Positions 6,762 to 15,447 of a stretch of DNA of 64,000 nucleotides are shown here, piece after piece (position 1 is the first letter of the stretch; each line of letters starts with the position of its first letter). The stretch lies in NCBI RefSeq assembly GCF_900112615.1, contig NZ_FOMK01000010.1, forward strand, positions 62,001 to 126,000. The letters are read 5' to 3'. Source of the DNA: Chitinophaga sp. CF118 (lineage in GTDB: Bacteria > Bacteroidota > Bacteroidia > Chitinophagales > Chitinophagaceae). The position numbers were made by a program, and so were the translations under genes. Under the pieces are notes generated by a model. It did no database searches. It was not told where the DNA came from and saw nothing but the letters and a program-made list of their open reading frames with translations.

Positions 6762-9338
6762 ATGGAAGCACCGGTAAATAATACCTTGCAATTGTTCAAG
6801 AACCTGGTCGGTACCAAGTTCCAGCTATATAACAGTCTTTTTACAGCATTACCTTTTCATAAGGTAGAGAAAACCGGGGTGTTCCTCTCTTTGTTCCTGA
6901 TACATTGTGAAGAGGGATATGCCAAAGAAAAAAGTCCACAGGAAATTCTCAGTTCTTTCTTCTCTCAGTATACTACTTTTGAAAATGAACAGCAAAAGCT
7001 GGATCTGATGTTCCGTTTTGTACAATATGCAGAACGTCAGGTAGTGTTATTCGATGCATTGGAAGATGCAGCATTCCGCAATATTCACGATATGCAGGGA
7101 ACCGGTTCTCTCCGGCATCTGCAATCAGAAATTATAGCAGAACAGGCAGAGGAAAAGCTGGCCCAAAAACTGGAGGACTATTCAGTAAGAATGGTTCTGA
7201 CTGCTCATCCTACACAGTTCTACCCCAGTGAAGTATTGGGAATTATCAATGACCTCTCAAAAGCATTGATGAATGAAAATACTGCACAGGTAAATTCTTA
7301 CCTGCAACAGCTGGGCAAAACACCTTTCTTTAAGAAAGAAAAGCCAACACCTTACGATGAAGCTATCAGCCTGATATGGTTTCTTGAAAATACTTTCTAT
7401 GTTGCCGCCGGCCGTATAGTAGCTAAGTTGAAATCACAGTTTCCTACAGCTATCAATAGTAATAATCCTATTATCAGGATGGGCTTCTGGCCCGGAGGAG
7501 ATCGTGATGGTAATCCTTTCGTGAATGCAGAGATTACCTTGAAAGTAGCAAATGCATTAAGAGGTGCTATTATCAAATGTTATTATCTTGATGTACGCAA
7601 ACTTAAACGCCGTCTTACTTTTCGCGGTATTGAAATCGAACTGAATCAACTGGAACAGCAGTTATTCAGTAATCTGTTTATTCCCGGTCATAAAACAAAT
7701 CTTTGCCGTCAGGATATACTGGATACTTTATTCCGTGTACGTACTATACTGATAGAAGAAAATAACGGGCTATTCCTGAACTTACTTGAGGATCTGATTA
7801 GCCGTGTGGAATTGTTCGGATTATTCTTCGCAACACTGGACATCCGTCAGGACAGTTCGGTGCATGGTCCGCTGCTGGCTGCTATCGCTGAAACTACAGA
7901 TGCATTGCCTGGTAATTATAAAGATCTTTCTGATGCAGAAAAGATTGAAAACCTGCTGAAAATAGCCGCTCCTGTAAATGGCTCTGTACTGAAAAATGAT
8001 TTGCAGAAAGATACTCTGGCTACTATTGCAGCTGTGAAAACGATCCAGGAAGCGAATGGTGAATTTGGTTGTCACCGTTATATTATCAGTCACAGCACCA
8101 GTGCGCTCGATGTAATGGAAGTGTATGGACTGTTTTTACTGAGCGGTTGGAAGAAGGAAGAAATGAGTATTGATATTGTACCGCTGTTTGAAACAATAGA
8201 TGATCTGCGGCAGGCAGGTGCTGTAATGCATTCACTGTACAATAATACCGCTTACAGACAGCATCTGCAACAACGGTCTAATAAACAAACAATCATGCTC
8301 GGCTTCTCGGATGGTACCAAAGATGGTGGTTACCTGATGGCGAACTGGAGCATCTATAAAGCGAAAGAAGAACTTACCCGCATCTCCAGGGAATATGGAA
8401 TTAATGTTGTCTTCTTCGATGGCCGTGGGGGTCCTCCGGCAAGAGGTGGTGGAAAAACCCATCAGTTCTATGCATCTATGGGCCGTAATATTGCCAATGA
8501 AGAAATTCAACTTACCATACAGGGACAAACCATCAGCTCTAACTTTGGAACAGTTGATGCTGCTCAGTTTAATATTGAGCAATTGGTACATGCCGGTATT
8601 GCTAATGGCATCTTCGCTACCCGTGAAATAACATTTACAAAAGAGGAAGAAGAACTGTTGCAGTCACTGGCCGATGAAGGATTTACTTCCTTTAATAAAC
8701 TGAAACAACATCCGGATTTCCTTGATTACCTGGATTATGCCAGCCCGCTGCGTTATTATGCAGAAACCAATATCGGCAGCCGTCCTTCTAAAAGAAATGC
8801 CGCTGCAAAACTGAATCTGAACGACCTGAGAGCAGTACCTTACGTTGGAGCATGGAGTCAGTTGAAGCAGAATGTACCCGGTTTTTTTGGCGTAGGTTCT
8901 GCACTGGAGGCAATGGATAAAGCAGGTAAGTGGGAGGCTGTGGTAGCATTACATAAGAACTCACTGTTTTTCCGTACCCTGCTGGATAACTGCCAGATGG
9001 CGATGAAGAAAAGTTATTTCCCTTTAACGGCATCTTATCGCAGACATCCCAAGTTTGGAGAGGTTTGGAATATGATCCATGATGAGTATGAACGTGCCTG
9101 TAAATATATTCTGTTGCTGACATCACAAACAGAACTGATGGCCGCCAGCCCGATAGACCAGTTATCCATACAAATGCGCGAACGTATCGTATTGCCACTG
9201 GTAACAATACAGCAGTATGCACTCGCTTGTATCCGTGAAATTAATGATAGTAAGGATAAGGGATTGAAAGAGACTTATGAGAAACTGGTAGTACGTTGTT
9301 CTTTCGGTATTATCAATGCCGCCAGGAACTCCGCATAA
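6762..9338 (+). CDS. ppc: Phosphoenolpyruvate carboxylase
   Basis: Carboxylates PEP with bicarbonate to oxaloacetate, an anaplerotic cytoplasmic reaction. From ATG 6762 the protein is 858 residues (MEAPVNNTLQ...), in the range of shorter bacterial PEP carboxylases. The catalytic-His motif VLTAHPTQ lies at about residues 145-152 (His149), GFWPGGDRDGNPFV follows, and the second signature MLGFSDGTKDGG then FFDGRGGPPARGGG is intact. The frame stays open to a TTG at 6690, but that start would add 24 hydrophobic residues and sits at the predicted promoter, so I reject it. The gene appears monocistronic, with a terminator behind it. Confidence 0.95.
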   Translation: MEAPVNNTLQLFKNLVGTKFQLYNSLFTALPFHKVEKTGVFLSLFLIHCEEGYAKEKSPQEILSSFFSQYTTFENEQQKLDLMFRFVQYAERQVVLFDALEDAAFRNIHDMQGTGSLRHLQSEIIAEQAEEKLAQKLEDYSVRMVLTAHPTQFYPSEVLGIINDLSKALMNENTAQVNSYLQQLGKTPFFKKEKPTPYDEAISLIWFLENTFYVAAGRIVAKLKSQFPTAINSNNPIIRMGFWPGGDRDGNPFVNAEITLKVANALRGAIIKCYYLDVRKLKRRLTFRGIEIELNQLEQQLFSNLFIPGHKTNLCRQDILDTLFRVRTILIEENNGLFLNLLEDLISRVELFGLFFATLDIRQDSSVHGPLLAAIAETTDALPGNYKDLSDAEKIENLLKIAAPVNGSVLKNDLQKDTLATIAAVKTIQEANGEFGCHRYIISHSTSALDVMEVYGLFLLSGWKKEEMSIDIVPLFETIDDLRQAGAVMHSLYNNTAYRQHLQQRSNKQTIMLGFSDGTKDGGYLMANWSIYKAKEELTRISREYGINVVFFDGRGGPPARGGGKTHQFYASMGRNIANEEIQLTIQGQTISSNFGTVDAAQFNIEQLVHAGIANGIFATREITFTKEEEELLQSLADEGFTSFNKLKQHPDFLDYLDYASPLRYYAETNIGSRPSKRNAAAKLNLNDLRAVPYVGAWSQLKQNVPGFFGVGSALEAMDKAGKWEAVVALHKNSLFFRTLLDNCQMAMKKSYFPLTASYRRHPKFGEVWNMIHDEYERACKYILLLTSQTELMAASPIDQLSIQMRERIVLPLVTIQQYALACIREINDSKDKGLKETYEKLVVRCSFGIINAARNSA

Positions 9339-9366
9339 TATAAAATCATACACTTATTAATAATCA

Positions 9367-9399
9367 GGGCATATCAGAATTATGGTATGCCCTTTTTTT
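9367..9399 (+). terminator. Intrinsic terminator after ppc
   Basis: GGGCATATC (9367-9375) pairs with GGTATGCCC (9384-9392), with one G-U pair, followed by seven T. This isolates ppc from the urease operon. Confidence 0.8.
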
Positions 9400-9539
9400 A
9401 TTCGCGCCCCTGGTGCACACGATGCCGCATTTGGCCTTTTTTTTTGTAATTTAACACTGCAGGAAGTTCGTTGTAATTTTATAACCCATACTATCCTCAT
9501 TCTTTTCAAGGACGCGACTGCTAACCAAAATCGAAATTT

Positions 9540-9842
9540 ATGCATTTAACAGCAAGGGAAACAGAGAAACTGTTATTATATCTGGCCGGTGAACTGGCGG
9601 AAAAACGAAGAGCAAGAGGTCTGAAACTGAATTATCCCGAAGCCATAGCACTCATCAGCAGTCATTTACAGGAAGGTGCCCGCGATGGCAAAACAGTGGC
9701 TCAGCTGATGCAATATGGCGCTACTATTCTAACCAGGGAAGATGTGATGGAAGGCGTACCGGAAATGATAGAAGAGATTCAGATAGAAGCTACTTTCCCC
9801 GATGGTTCAAAATTAGTTACCGTACATCATCCTATCAGATAA
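9540..9842 (+). CDS. ureA: Urease gamma subunit
   Basis: The 100-residue gamma chain of urease, which hydrolyses urea to ammonia and carbamate in the cytoplasm. The start MHLTARETEKLLLYLAGELA, the stretch LNYPEAIALI and the ending VTVHHPI are diagnostic. Gamma and beta are separate genes here, as in most bacteria, not fused as in Helicobacter. It is the first gene of an eight-gene run on the plus strand with gaps under 60 bp. The 140-bp spacer upstream holds the ppc terminator and no clear consensus promoter. Confidence 0.95.
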   Translation: MHLTARETEKLLLYLAGELAEKRRARGLKLNYPEAIALISSHLQEGARDGKTVAQLMQYGATILTREDVMEGVPEMIEEIQIEATFPDGSKLVTVHHPIR

Positions 9843-9852
9843 ACAATCCATT

Positions 9853-10218
9853 ATGATTCCCGGAGAATATTTTATCAACCCTGGCTCTATTGAAGCCAAT
9901 ACCGGCCGTAAAACTGTCCGGGTAACCGTAGTCAATACCGGCGACAGGCCCGTTCAGATTGGTTCCCACTGTCATTTCTTTGAAGTGAACCGGATGTTGT
10001 CATTTAACCGGGAAGCCGCTTTTGGCATGCGGCTGAATATTATGGCGGGTACTGCTGTTCGCTTTGAACCGGGAGAAGAAAAGAGCATCGACCTGGTAGC
10101 ACTGGGTGGAGCAAGGCGTGCCTTTGGAATGAATAACCTGGTGAATGGAGATACAACAACTGAAGCTGCTTTGCAACAGGCAATGCAGAAAATCACCGAT
10201 CAACAATTTAAACAATGA
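9853..10218 (+). CDS. ureB: Urease beta subunit
   Basis: The 121-residue beta chain of the urease trimer. MIPGEYFINPGSIEANTGR at the start and DRPVQIGSHCHFFEVNRML, then AFGMRLNIMAGTAVRFEPGE, are the conserved family blocks. It begins 10 bp after ureA, and its stop overlaps the ureC start by four bases (ATGA). It has structural and assembly roles only; the active site is in UreC. Confidence 0.95.
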   Translation: MIPGEYFINPGSIEANTGRKTVRVTVVNTGDRPVQIGSHCHFFEVNRMLSFNREAAFGMRLNIMAGTAVRFEPGEEKSIDLVALGGARRAFGMNNLVNGDTTTEAALQQAMQKITDQQFKQ

Positions 10219-11930
10219 GCTTACAGATAAACAGGAACCGCTATGCGGCCATGTATGGTCCCACTACCGGCGATAAGATCCGTTTGGGTGATACAGACCT
10301 TATTATTGAAATAGAGCATGACCATACCGTATATGGCGATGAAGCCAAATTTGGCGGTGGCAAAACTATCCGGGATGGGATGTCACAATCCTCTACTGCT
10401 GTGAGAGATGAAGGAGTGCTGGATATGGTGATCACCAGTGTGATGATCATTGACCACTGGGGTATTGTAAAAGCAGATATTGGTATTAAGGATGGTAAAA
10501 TAGTGCGGATAGGAAAAGCCGGTAATCCGGATACGATGGATGGTGTAGACCCGGATATGATTATTGGCGCCAGCACAGAGGTGCACGGTGGAGCGGGCCT
10601 GATTGCAACTGCCGGCGGTATCGATACGCATATTCATTTTATCAGCCCGCAGCAGATCACGCACGCATTACACAGCGGTATCACCACCATGATAGGAGGA
10701 GGTACCGGCCCTGCAGATGGAACTAATGCGACTACAGTAACACCGGGTAAGTGGTTCATCCGTAAAATGCTGGAAGCTGCAGATGCCTTTCCTATGAACC
10801 TTGGTTTCCTGGGCAAAGGGAATTGCGCTACCGAACCTCCTCTTTGGGAACAGATAGAAGCAGGTGCACTGGGGCTGAAAATTCATGAGGACTGGGGCTC
10901 TTCGCCTGCCGTAATCGATGCTGCTCTGAAAGCTGCTGATAAATATGATGTGCAGGTAGCTATTCACACAGATACGCTGAATGAATCCGGCTTCCTGGAA
11001 GATACCATCAACGCAATCAATGGCAGGGTAATCCATACTTACCATACAGAAGGCGCCGGTGGAGGTCATGCACCCGATATCATCAAAGCAGCTATGTATC
11101 CTAACATACTGCCATCATCTACTAATCCAACACGTCCTTATACGGTAAATACCATTGATGAGCACCTGGATATGCTGATGGTTTGTCACCATCTCGATAA
11201 AAGCGTACCGGAAGATGTGGCTTTCGCAGATTCCCGTATCAGGCCGGAAACTATTGCTGCGGAAGATATTCTGCACGATATGGGTGTTTTCAGCATGATG
11301 AGCTCCGACTCGCAGGCGATGGGACGGGTAGGAGAGGTGATAATCCGCACCTGGCAAACGGCAGATAAAATGAAAAAACAACGTGGTATGCTGGCTCCGG
11401 ATGCTGATAATGACAACTTCCGCGTGAAACGTTATGTTGCCAAATACACCATCAATCCCGCAATTACACACGGGATTGCGGACTATGTGGGATCACTGGA
11501 ATCCGGTAAACTGGCAGATCTGGTGCTATGGAAACCGGCCCTGTTTGGCGTTAAACCAGAGATGATCATTAAAGGGGGGATGATTATCTGTAGTCGAATG
11601 GGAGATCCGAATGCTTCCATCCCAACTCCACAACCAGTGATGTATCGTGAAATGTTCGGTGCCTTTGGGAAGGCATTACATAATACATGTGTTTCCTTTG
11701 TTTCCCAGGCTGCAATTGATAATGGTATTGCAAAGGAATATGGTTTACAGAAAATAGTATTACCGGTAAAAAACTGCCGTAACATCGGCAAAAAAGACCT
11801 CATACATAATAACAGCACTCCAGATATAAAAGTGAATCCTGAAACATATGAAGTGGCAGTAGATGGGAAAGTGATTACCTGCGAACCTGCTACTGTATTA
11901 CCGTTGGCACAACGATATTTTTTGTTCTGA
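10215..11930 (+). CDS. ureC: Urease alpha subunit (catalytic)
   Basis: The 571-residue catalytic subunit with a di-nickel site. All expected ligands can be read: His139 and His141 (GGIDTHIHF), the lysine that is carbamylated in the family, Lys222 (GLKIHEDWG), His251 (AIHTDTLNE), His277 (HTYHTEGAGGGH) and Asp365 (MMSSDSQAMG). The mobile-flap pair Cys324-His325 (MVCHHLDKS) is also present. Length and motifs are normal, so it should be active once matured by the downstream accessory proteins. Confidence 0.97.
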   Translation: MSLQINRNRYAAMYGPTTGDKIRLGDTDLIIEIEHDHTVYGDEAKFGGGKTIRDGMSQSSTAVRDEGVLDMVITSVMIIDHWGIVKADIGIKDGKIVRIGKAGNPDTMDGVDPDMIIGASTEVHGGAGLIATAGGIDTHIHFISPQQITHALHSGITTMIGGGTGPADGTNATTVTPGKWFIRKMLEAADAFPMNLGFLGKGNCATEPPLWEQIEAGALGLKIHEDWGSSPAVIDAALKAADKYDVQVAIHTDTLNESGFLEDTINAINGRVIHTYHTEGAGGGHAPDIIKAAMYPNILPSSTNPTRPYTVNTIDEHLDMLMVCHHLDKSVPEDVAFADSRIRPETIAAEDILHDMGVFSMMSSDSQAMGRVGEVIIRTWQTADKMKKQRGMLAPDADNDNFRVKRYVAKYTINPAITHGIADYVGSLESGKLADLVLWKPALFGVKPEMIIKGGMIICSRMGDPNASIPTPQPVMYREMFGAFGKALHNTCVSFVSQAAIDNGIAKEYGLQKIVLPVKNCRNIGKKDLIHNNSTPDIKVNPETYEVAVDGKVITCEPATVLPLAQRYFLF

Positions 11931-11958
11931 GATGACGCGGATAACTGAAAGATAACAC

Positions 11959-12462
11959 ATGACTGTTATAGAATCAATACAGGGAAATATACAGACTGTT
12001 CCGCTTCACAACCGGACAACAGATACCCTGTTGCTGGAATGGTTTGAAACCGGCAAGCGTGTATTGCGGCGGTCAACTGTGAATGGTCGCGAAATTGCCC
12101 TGCGTTTTCTGCGGGAAGCTCCTTTATTACAGGAAGGCGATATCCTGTATATGGATGAACATACAATCATTGCTGTTACTATTGCCCCGGCAACAGCTAT
12201 TGTACTTACGCCTGCAACAATGGCTGATATGGCGGCTATCTGTTATGAAATCGGTAACAAACACCTGCCTTTATTTTTGCAGGGCAATCAGGTGTTGATT
12301 CCTTTTGAAGAACCGTTATTCCGCTGGTTAGAGGCACGTGGTTATGTGCCTGCTAAGGAAGAACGTACACTCTCGAATATGTTGCGGAGTAATGTCATGC
12401 CGCATAATCATACCTCAGGAAGTTCCTTGTTCAGTAAGATTCTGCAGCTCACGTCCAAATAG
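11959..12462 (+). CDS. ureE: Urease accessory protein UreE
   Basis: A nickel metallochaperone that delivers Ni to the UreDFG-apourease complex. The 167 residues show the UreE peptide-binding N-domain (DTLLLEWFETGKRVLRRSTV) and the nickel-binding C-domain, with KHLPLFLQGNQVLIPFEEPL around residue 100. The ending carries only scattered histidines (MPHNHTSG), not the long His-rich tail found in Klebsiella. It starts 28 bp after ureC and is followed by ureF after 6 bp. Confidence 0.9.
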   Translation: MTVIESIQGNIQTVPLHNRTTDTLLLEWFETGKRVLRRSTVNGREIALRFLREAPLLQEGDILYMDEHTIIAVTIAPATAIVLTPATMADMAAICYEIGNKHLPLFLQGNQVLIPFEEPLFRWLEARGYVPAKEERTLSNMLRSNVMPHNHTSGSSLFSKILQLTSK

Positions 12463-12468
12463 AAATAT

Positions 12469-13155
12469 ATGCAAACCTGGTTACCGCATCTGCTTCATCT
12501 TTCGGATCCTACCTTACCTGTTGGAGCTTATACACATTCTAACGGATTGGAAACATATGTGCAGCAGGGACTGGTCAGCAATGGAAAACAGGCAACGGCG
12601 TATATCCGTAATATGCTGGAGCATAACCTGCCGTATAATGATGCTTTATTTGTTGTACTGGCATATAGAGTCGCAGAAGCAAACGATGTAGAACAGCTGA
12701 TTTTACTTGACCAGGAATGTACTGCCCTGAAGGCCCCCCAGGAGTTAAGGGTGGCCAGTCAGAAGCTGGGCATACGACTGATCAAGTTACTTACACCTTT
12801 AACAGATCATGCATTTGGTAATGCTTATTCAACCGCTATCCGCAAAGGAATGGCAACCGGACATTACAGTCTGGTATATGGAGTGTACGCCTTTCTGTTA
12901 GGTGTCCCGTTGCAGGAAGCTTTAACTGCCTATTATTATAATGCAGCTACGGGAATGGTAACAAACTGTGTGAAGCTGGTACCACTCGGGCAACAGGAAG
13001 GACAGCAGATTCTTTTTGCACTGTTACCTTTACTACCACAACTGGCAGCGCAGACACTTACTATACCGAGACGGCTGGCAGGCCGTTGCAGTTTTGCATT
13101 TGATATCAGGAGCATGCAGCATGAGCGCCTGTATTCACGATTATATATGTCATAA
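12469..13155 (+). CDS. ureF: Urease accessory protein UreF
   Basis: The 228-residue GTPase-regulating component of the urease maturation complex, bridging UreD and UreG. The start LLHLSDPTLPVGAYTHSNGLETYVQ is characteristic (the SDs-LPvG-sHS-GlE block). The C-terminus has the conserved GRCSFAFDIRSMQHERLYSRLY motif. It lies between ureE and ureG with gaps of 6 and 3 bp. Confidence 0.93.
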   Translation: MQTWLPHLLHLSDPTLPVGAYTHSNGLETYVQQGLVSNGKQATAYIRNMLEHNLPYNDALFVVLAYRVAEANDVEQLILLDQECTALKAPQELRVASQKLGIRLIKLLTPLTDHAFGNAYSTAIRKGMATGHYSLVYGVYAFLLGVPLQEALTAYYYNAATGMVTNCVKLVPLGQQEGQQILFALLPLLPQLAAQTLTIPRRLAGRCSFAFDIRSMQHERLYSRLYMS

Positions 13156-13158
13156 ACT

Positions 13159-13797
13159 ATGGAACAGAGAACATACATAAAAATAGGTGTAGCCGGCCCC
13201 GTAGGAGCAGGTAAAACAGCATTGATAGAAAGGCTGTCCCGGCAAATGAGCGGACAGTATAGTCTGGCAGTTATCACCAATGATATTTATACAAAAGAAG
13301 ATGCAGAGTTCCTTGTAAAGAATAGCCTGTTGCCGGCAGAACGGATTATTGGTGTAGAAACCGGTGGTTGTCCGCATACGGCTATCCGGGAAGATGCCAG
13401 CATGAACCTGGAAGCAGTGGAAGAGATGGCAACCCGTTTCCCGGATGTGGAGATCATCTTCATTGAAAGTGGAGGAGACAATCTGTCGGCTACCTTCAGT
13501 CCTGATCTGGCAGACGTAACCATCTTCGTGATTGATGTAGCAGAAGGCGACAAGATTCCCCGTAAGGGAGGGCCGGGTATTACCCGTTCAGACCTGCTGG
13601 TAATCAATAAAATAGACCTTGCACCCTATGTGAATGCCAACCTTGAAGTGATGGAACACGATGCCCGGAAAATGCGGCAGGGGAGGCCCTTTGTATTTAC
13701 CAATATGATGAACCTTCATGGATTGGATGCAGTAATTGGCTGGATCAGAAAAGATGCATTACTGGAAACGGTGGAGGAGCCAGCCCTGTTAAAATGA
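13159..13797 (+). CDS. ureG: Urease accessory GTPase UreG
   Basis: A SIMIBI-class GTPase that powers nickel insertion into urease. The P-loop GPVGAGKT is at residues 13-20, the nickel-binding Cys-Pro-His motif (GGCPHTAIRED) has Cys71 and His73, and the guanine-specificity motif NKIDLAPYV follows. Length (212) is usual. Its stop overlaps the start of ureD by four bases. Confidence 0.95.
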   Translation: MEQRTYIKIGVAGPVGAGKTALIERLSRQMSGQYSLAVITNDIYTKEDAEFLVKNSLLPAERIIGVETGGCPHTAIREDASMNLEAVEEMATRFPDVEIIFIESGGDNLSATFSPDLADVTIFVIDVAEGDKIPRKGGPGITRSDLLVINKIDLAPYVNANLEVMEHDARKMRQGRPFVFTNMMNLHGLDAVIGWIRKDALLETVEEPALLK

Positions 13798-14576
13798 TCA
13801 GTGAACTACAAATAAAGGCCGGCTGCCGGAATGAAACGACCTTTTTAAAGCATAGTTATTTTACCAGGCCATTCAAACTGGCAGATGTCAGTGAAAAGGG
13901 AGCAACTGTATTGCACCTGGTAATGATGAGTGCTTCGCCGGGCATCCTGGATGGAGATGACTATGAGATTACGGTGGAGCTGGCAGAAGGCACACATGTG
14001 CACCTGTACACACAATCTTATCAACGGATCTTTAACATGCAGAAGGGCGCAAAACAGCAGATCAGGATAGATATGGGTGCTGGCAGCAGCTTCTGCTATT
14101 TGCCACATCCTTCAGTTCCGCATGAGCAGTCCGTTTTTGAAGGATACAATCGGATTAACCTGGGAATGGATTGCCGCCTGATATGGGGAGAGATCATTAC
14201 CTGTGGACGTAAGCTGAGTGGAGAAGTATTCCGTTGCCGTCTTTTCCAGAGTATTACAGAGGTATACCGGGAAGAAAAGTTGTTATTTAAAGATGTAACG
14301 GTTTTGCAACCGCAACAGATCCCTGCAGATGTGACAGGACAATGGGAACAGTATACACACCAGGCAGCATTATACTGGCATGATGAATCCAGGGATATGA
14401 CTGCTATGGCAGATATTATCAATGATCTGCTCTCTCATGAGAAAGATATCGCCGGAGGTGTATCGCAGACTGCTTCAGGTGCATTGTTACTACGCATTCT
14501 GGGGCAGGGGGGAGAGCAGTTGTATAATATCTTTAAAATGGTAGCGAGATTGGCAGAAGAAGAAAGGATGTTATAG
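13794..14576 (+). CDS. ureD: Urease accessory protein UreD (UreH)
   Basis: A 260-residue scaffold of the urease maturation complex. Family features are KHSYFTRPFKLADV near the start, the SPGILDGDDYEITVEL block, and SYLP-like FCYLPHPSVPHEQSVF. Sequence conservation in UreD is low, but position directly after ureG supports the call. Placement of ureD last in the accessory set (EFGD) is one of the known operon orders. Confidence 0.9.
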   Translation: MISELQIKAGCRNETTFLKHSYFTRPFKLADVSEKGATVLHLVMMSASPGILDGDDYEITVELAEGTHVHLYTQSYQRIFNMQKGAKQQIRIDMGAGSSFCYLPHPSVPHEQSVFEGYNRINLGMDCRLIWGEIITCGRKLSGEVFRCRLFQSITEVYREEKLLFKDVTVLQPQQIPADVTGQWEQYTHQAALYWHDESRDMTAMADIINDLLSHEKDIAGGVSQTASGALLLRILGQGGEQLYNIFKMVARLAEEERML

Positions 14577-14633
14577 ATCATAAAACAAAAGGTCTTTAAA
14601 AAAGGTGCAGCAGCAAAAGAGACCTGTTTTAGG

Positions 14634-15359
14634 ATGAAAGCTGTAAATGAATGTTATATGAACACCGAATTGCAGATGTTATTATTTACGGCAGTTACCA
14701 TCAGTTGTTTACACACTGTAACCGGGCCGGATCATTATATCCCGTTCATCGCATTGAGCAGGGCGAGGGACTGGACTGCAACCAGAACCGTGATGTGGAC
14801 GCTGCTCTGCGGACTGGCGCACGTGGGAAGTTCTATACTGCTGGGGATTCTGGGCATAGGTATGGGATGGTCTTTGTCCAGGATTGGCGGACTGGAAAAC
14901 CTCAGAGGAGGGATTGCTGGTTGGGCTTTACTCTCTTTCGGTCTTCTCTATACGGTCTGGGGGATCAAAAGAGCCTGGCAGAATAAAGCGCACAGACACT
15001 TTGACATCTATGACGACGGCAATATTTATGTATACGAACACCAGCACGGGGATGTTGTTTATCCACAGGAAAGAAGGAAGGTAACACCCTGGATTATGCT
15101 GCTCATCTTTGGTCTTGGTCCCTGTGAACCATTGATTCCTCTGCTTACTTATCCTGCTGCCCGGCATTCTGCATATGGCATGGTAATGCTGGTGGTTATT
15201 TTTACCATTTTTACCCTGCTAACTATGATTGTGATGGTATTATTGGGATATTATGGGTTTTCTTTTTTAAGAACCAGCCGCCTTGAAAAGTATGTTCATG
15301 CGCTGGGAGGCTTTACCATCTTTATTTGCGGGGTCGGGATGGTGTTTTTGGAATGGTAA
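14634..15359 (+). CDS. Probable nickel permease linked to urease (UreH/NiCoT-like membrane protein)
   Basis: A 241-residue polytopic membrane protein with about six hydrophobic segments. The first helix carries HTVTGPDHYIPF (His27, Asp33, His34), similar to the His/Asp-His metal signature of nickel-cobalt permeases and UreH-type transporters. A second motif, FGLGPCEPLIPLL, lies in the fourth helix region. A charged His-rich loop (HRHFDIYDDGN...YEHQHGDV) connects the two halves. It follows ureD by 57 bp on the same strand, and urease needs nickel, so nickel uptake is the best guess. ATG 14658 is an alternative start. Another cation or a TauE-like exporter cannot be excluded. Confidence 0.65.
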   Translation: MKAVNECYMNTELQMLLFTAVTISCLHTVTGPDHYIPFIALSRARDWTATRTVMWTLLCGLAHVGSSILLGILGIGMGWSLSRIGGLENLRGGIAGWALLSFGLLYTVWGIKRAWQNKAHRHFDIYDDGNIYVYEHQHGDVVYPQERRKVTPWIMLLIFGLGPCEPLIPLLTYPAARHSAYGMVMLVVIFTIFTLLTMIVMVLLGYYGFSFLRTSRLEKYVHALGGFTIFICGVGMVFLEW

Positions 15360-15447
15360 TAGAATTGCCATATAAAAAGTAGTGTTTCCCATTTTCAACA
15401 TCTTTCCTAATTTTACATTTATTCTTAAGGCACTTACACGATAATTT

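Noticed and set aside
8788..9222. 144-residue minus-strand frame inside ppc
   Set aside because: Shadow of the conserved PEP carboxylase C-terminal half.
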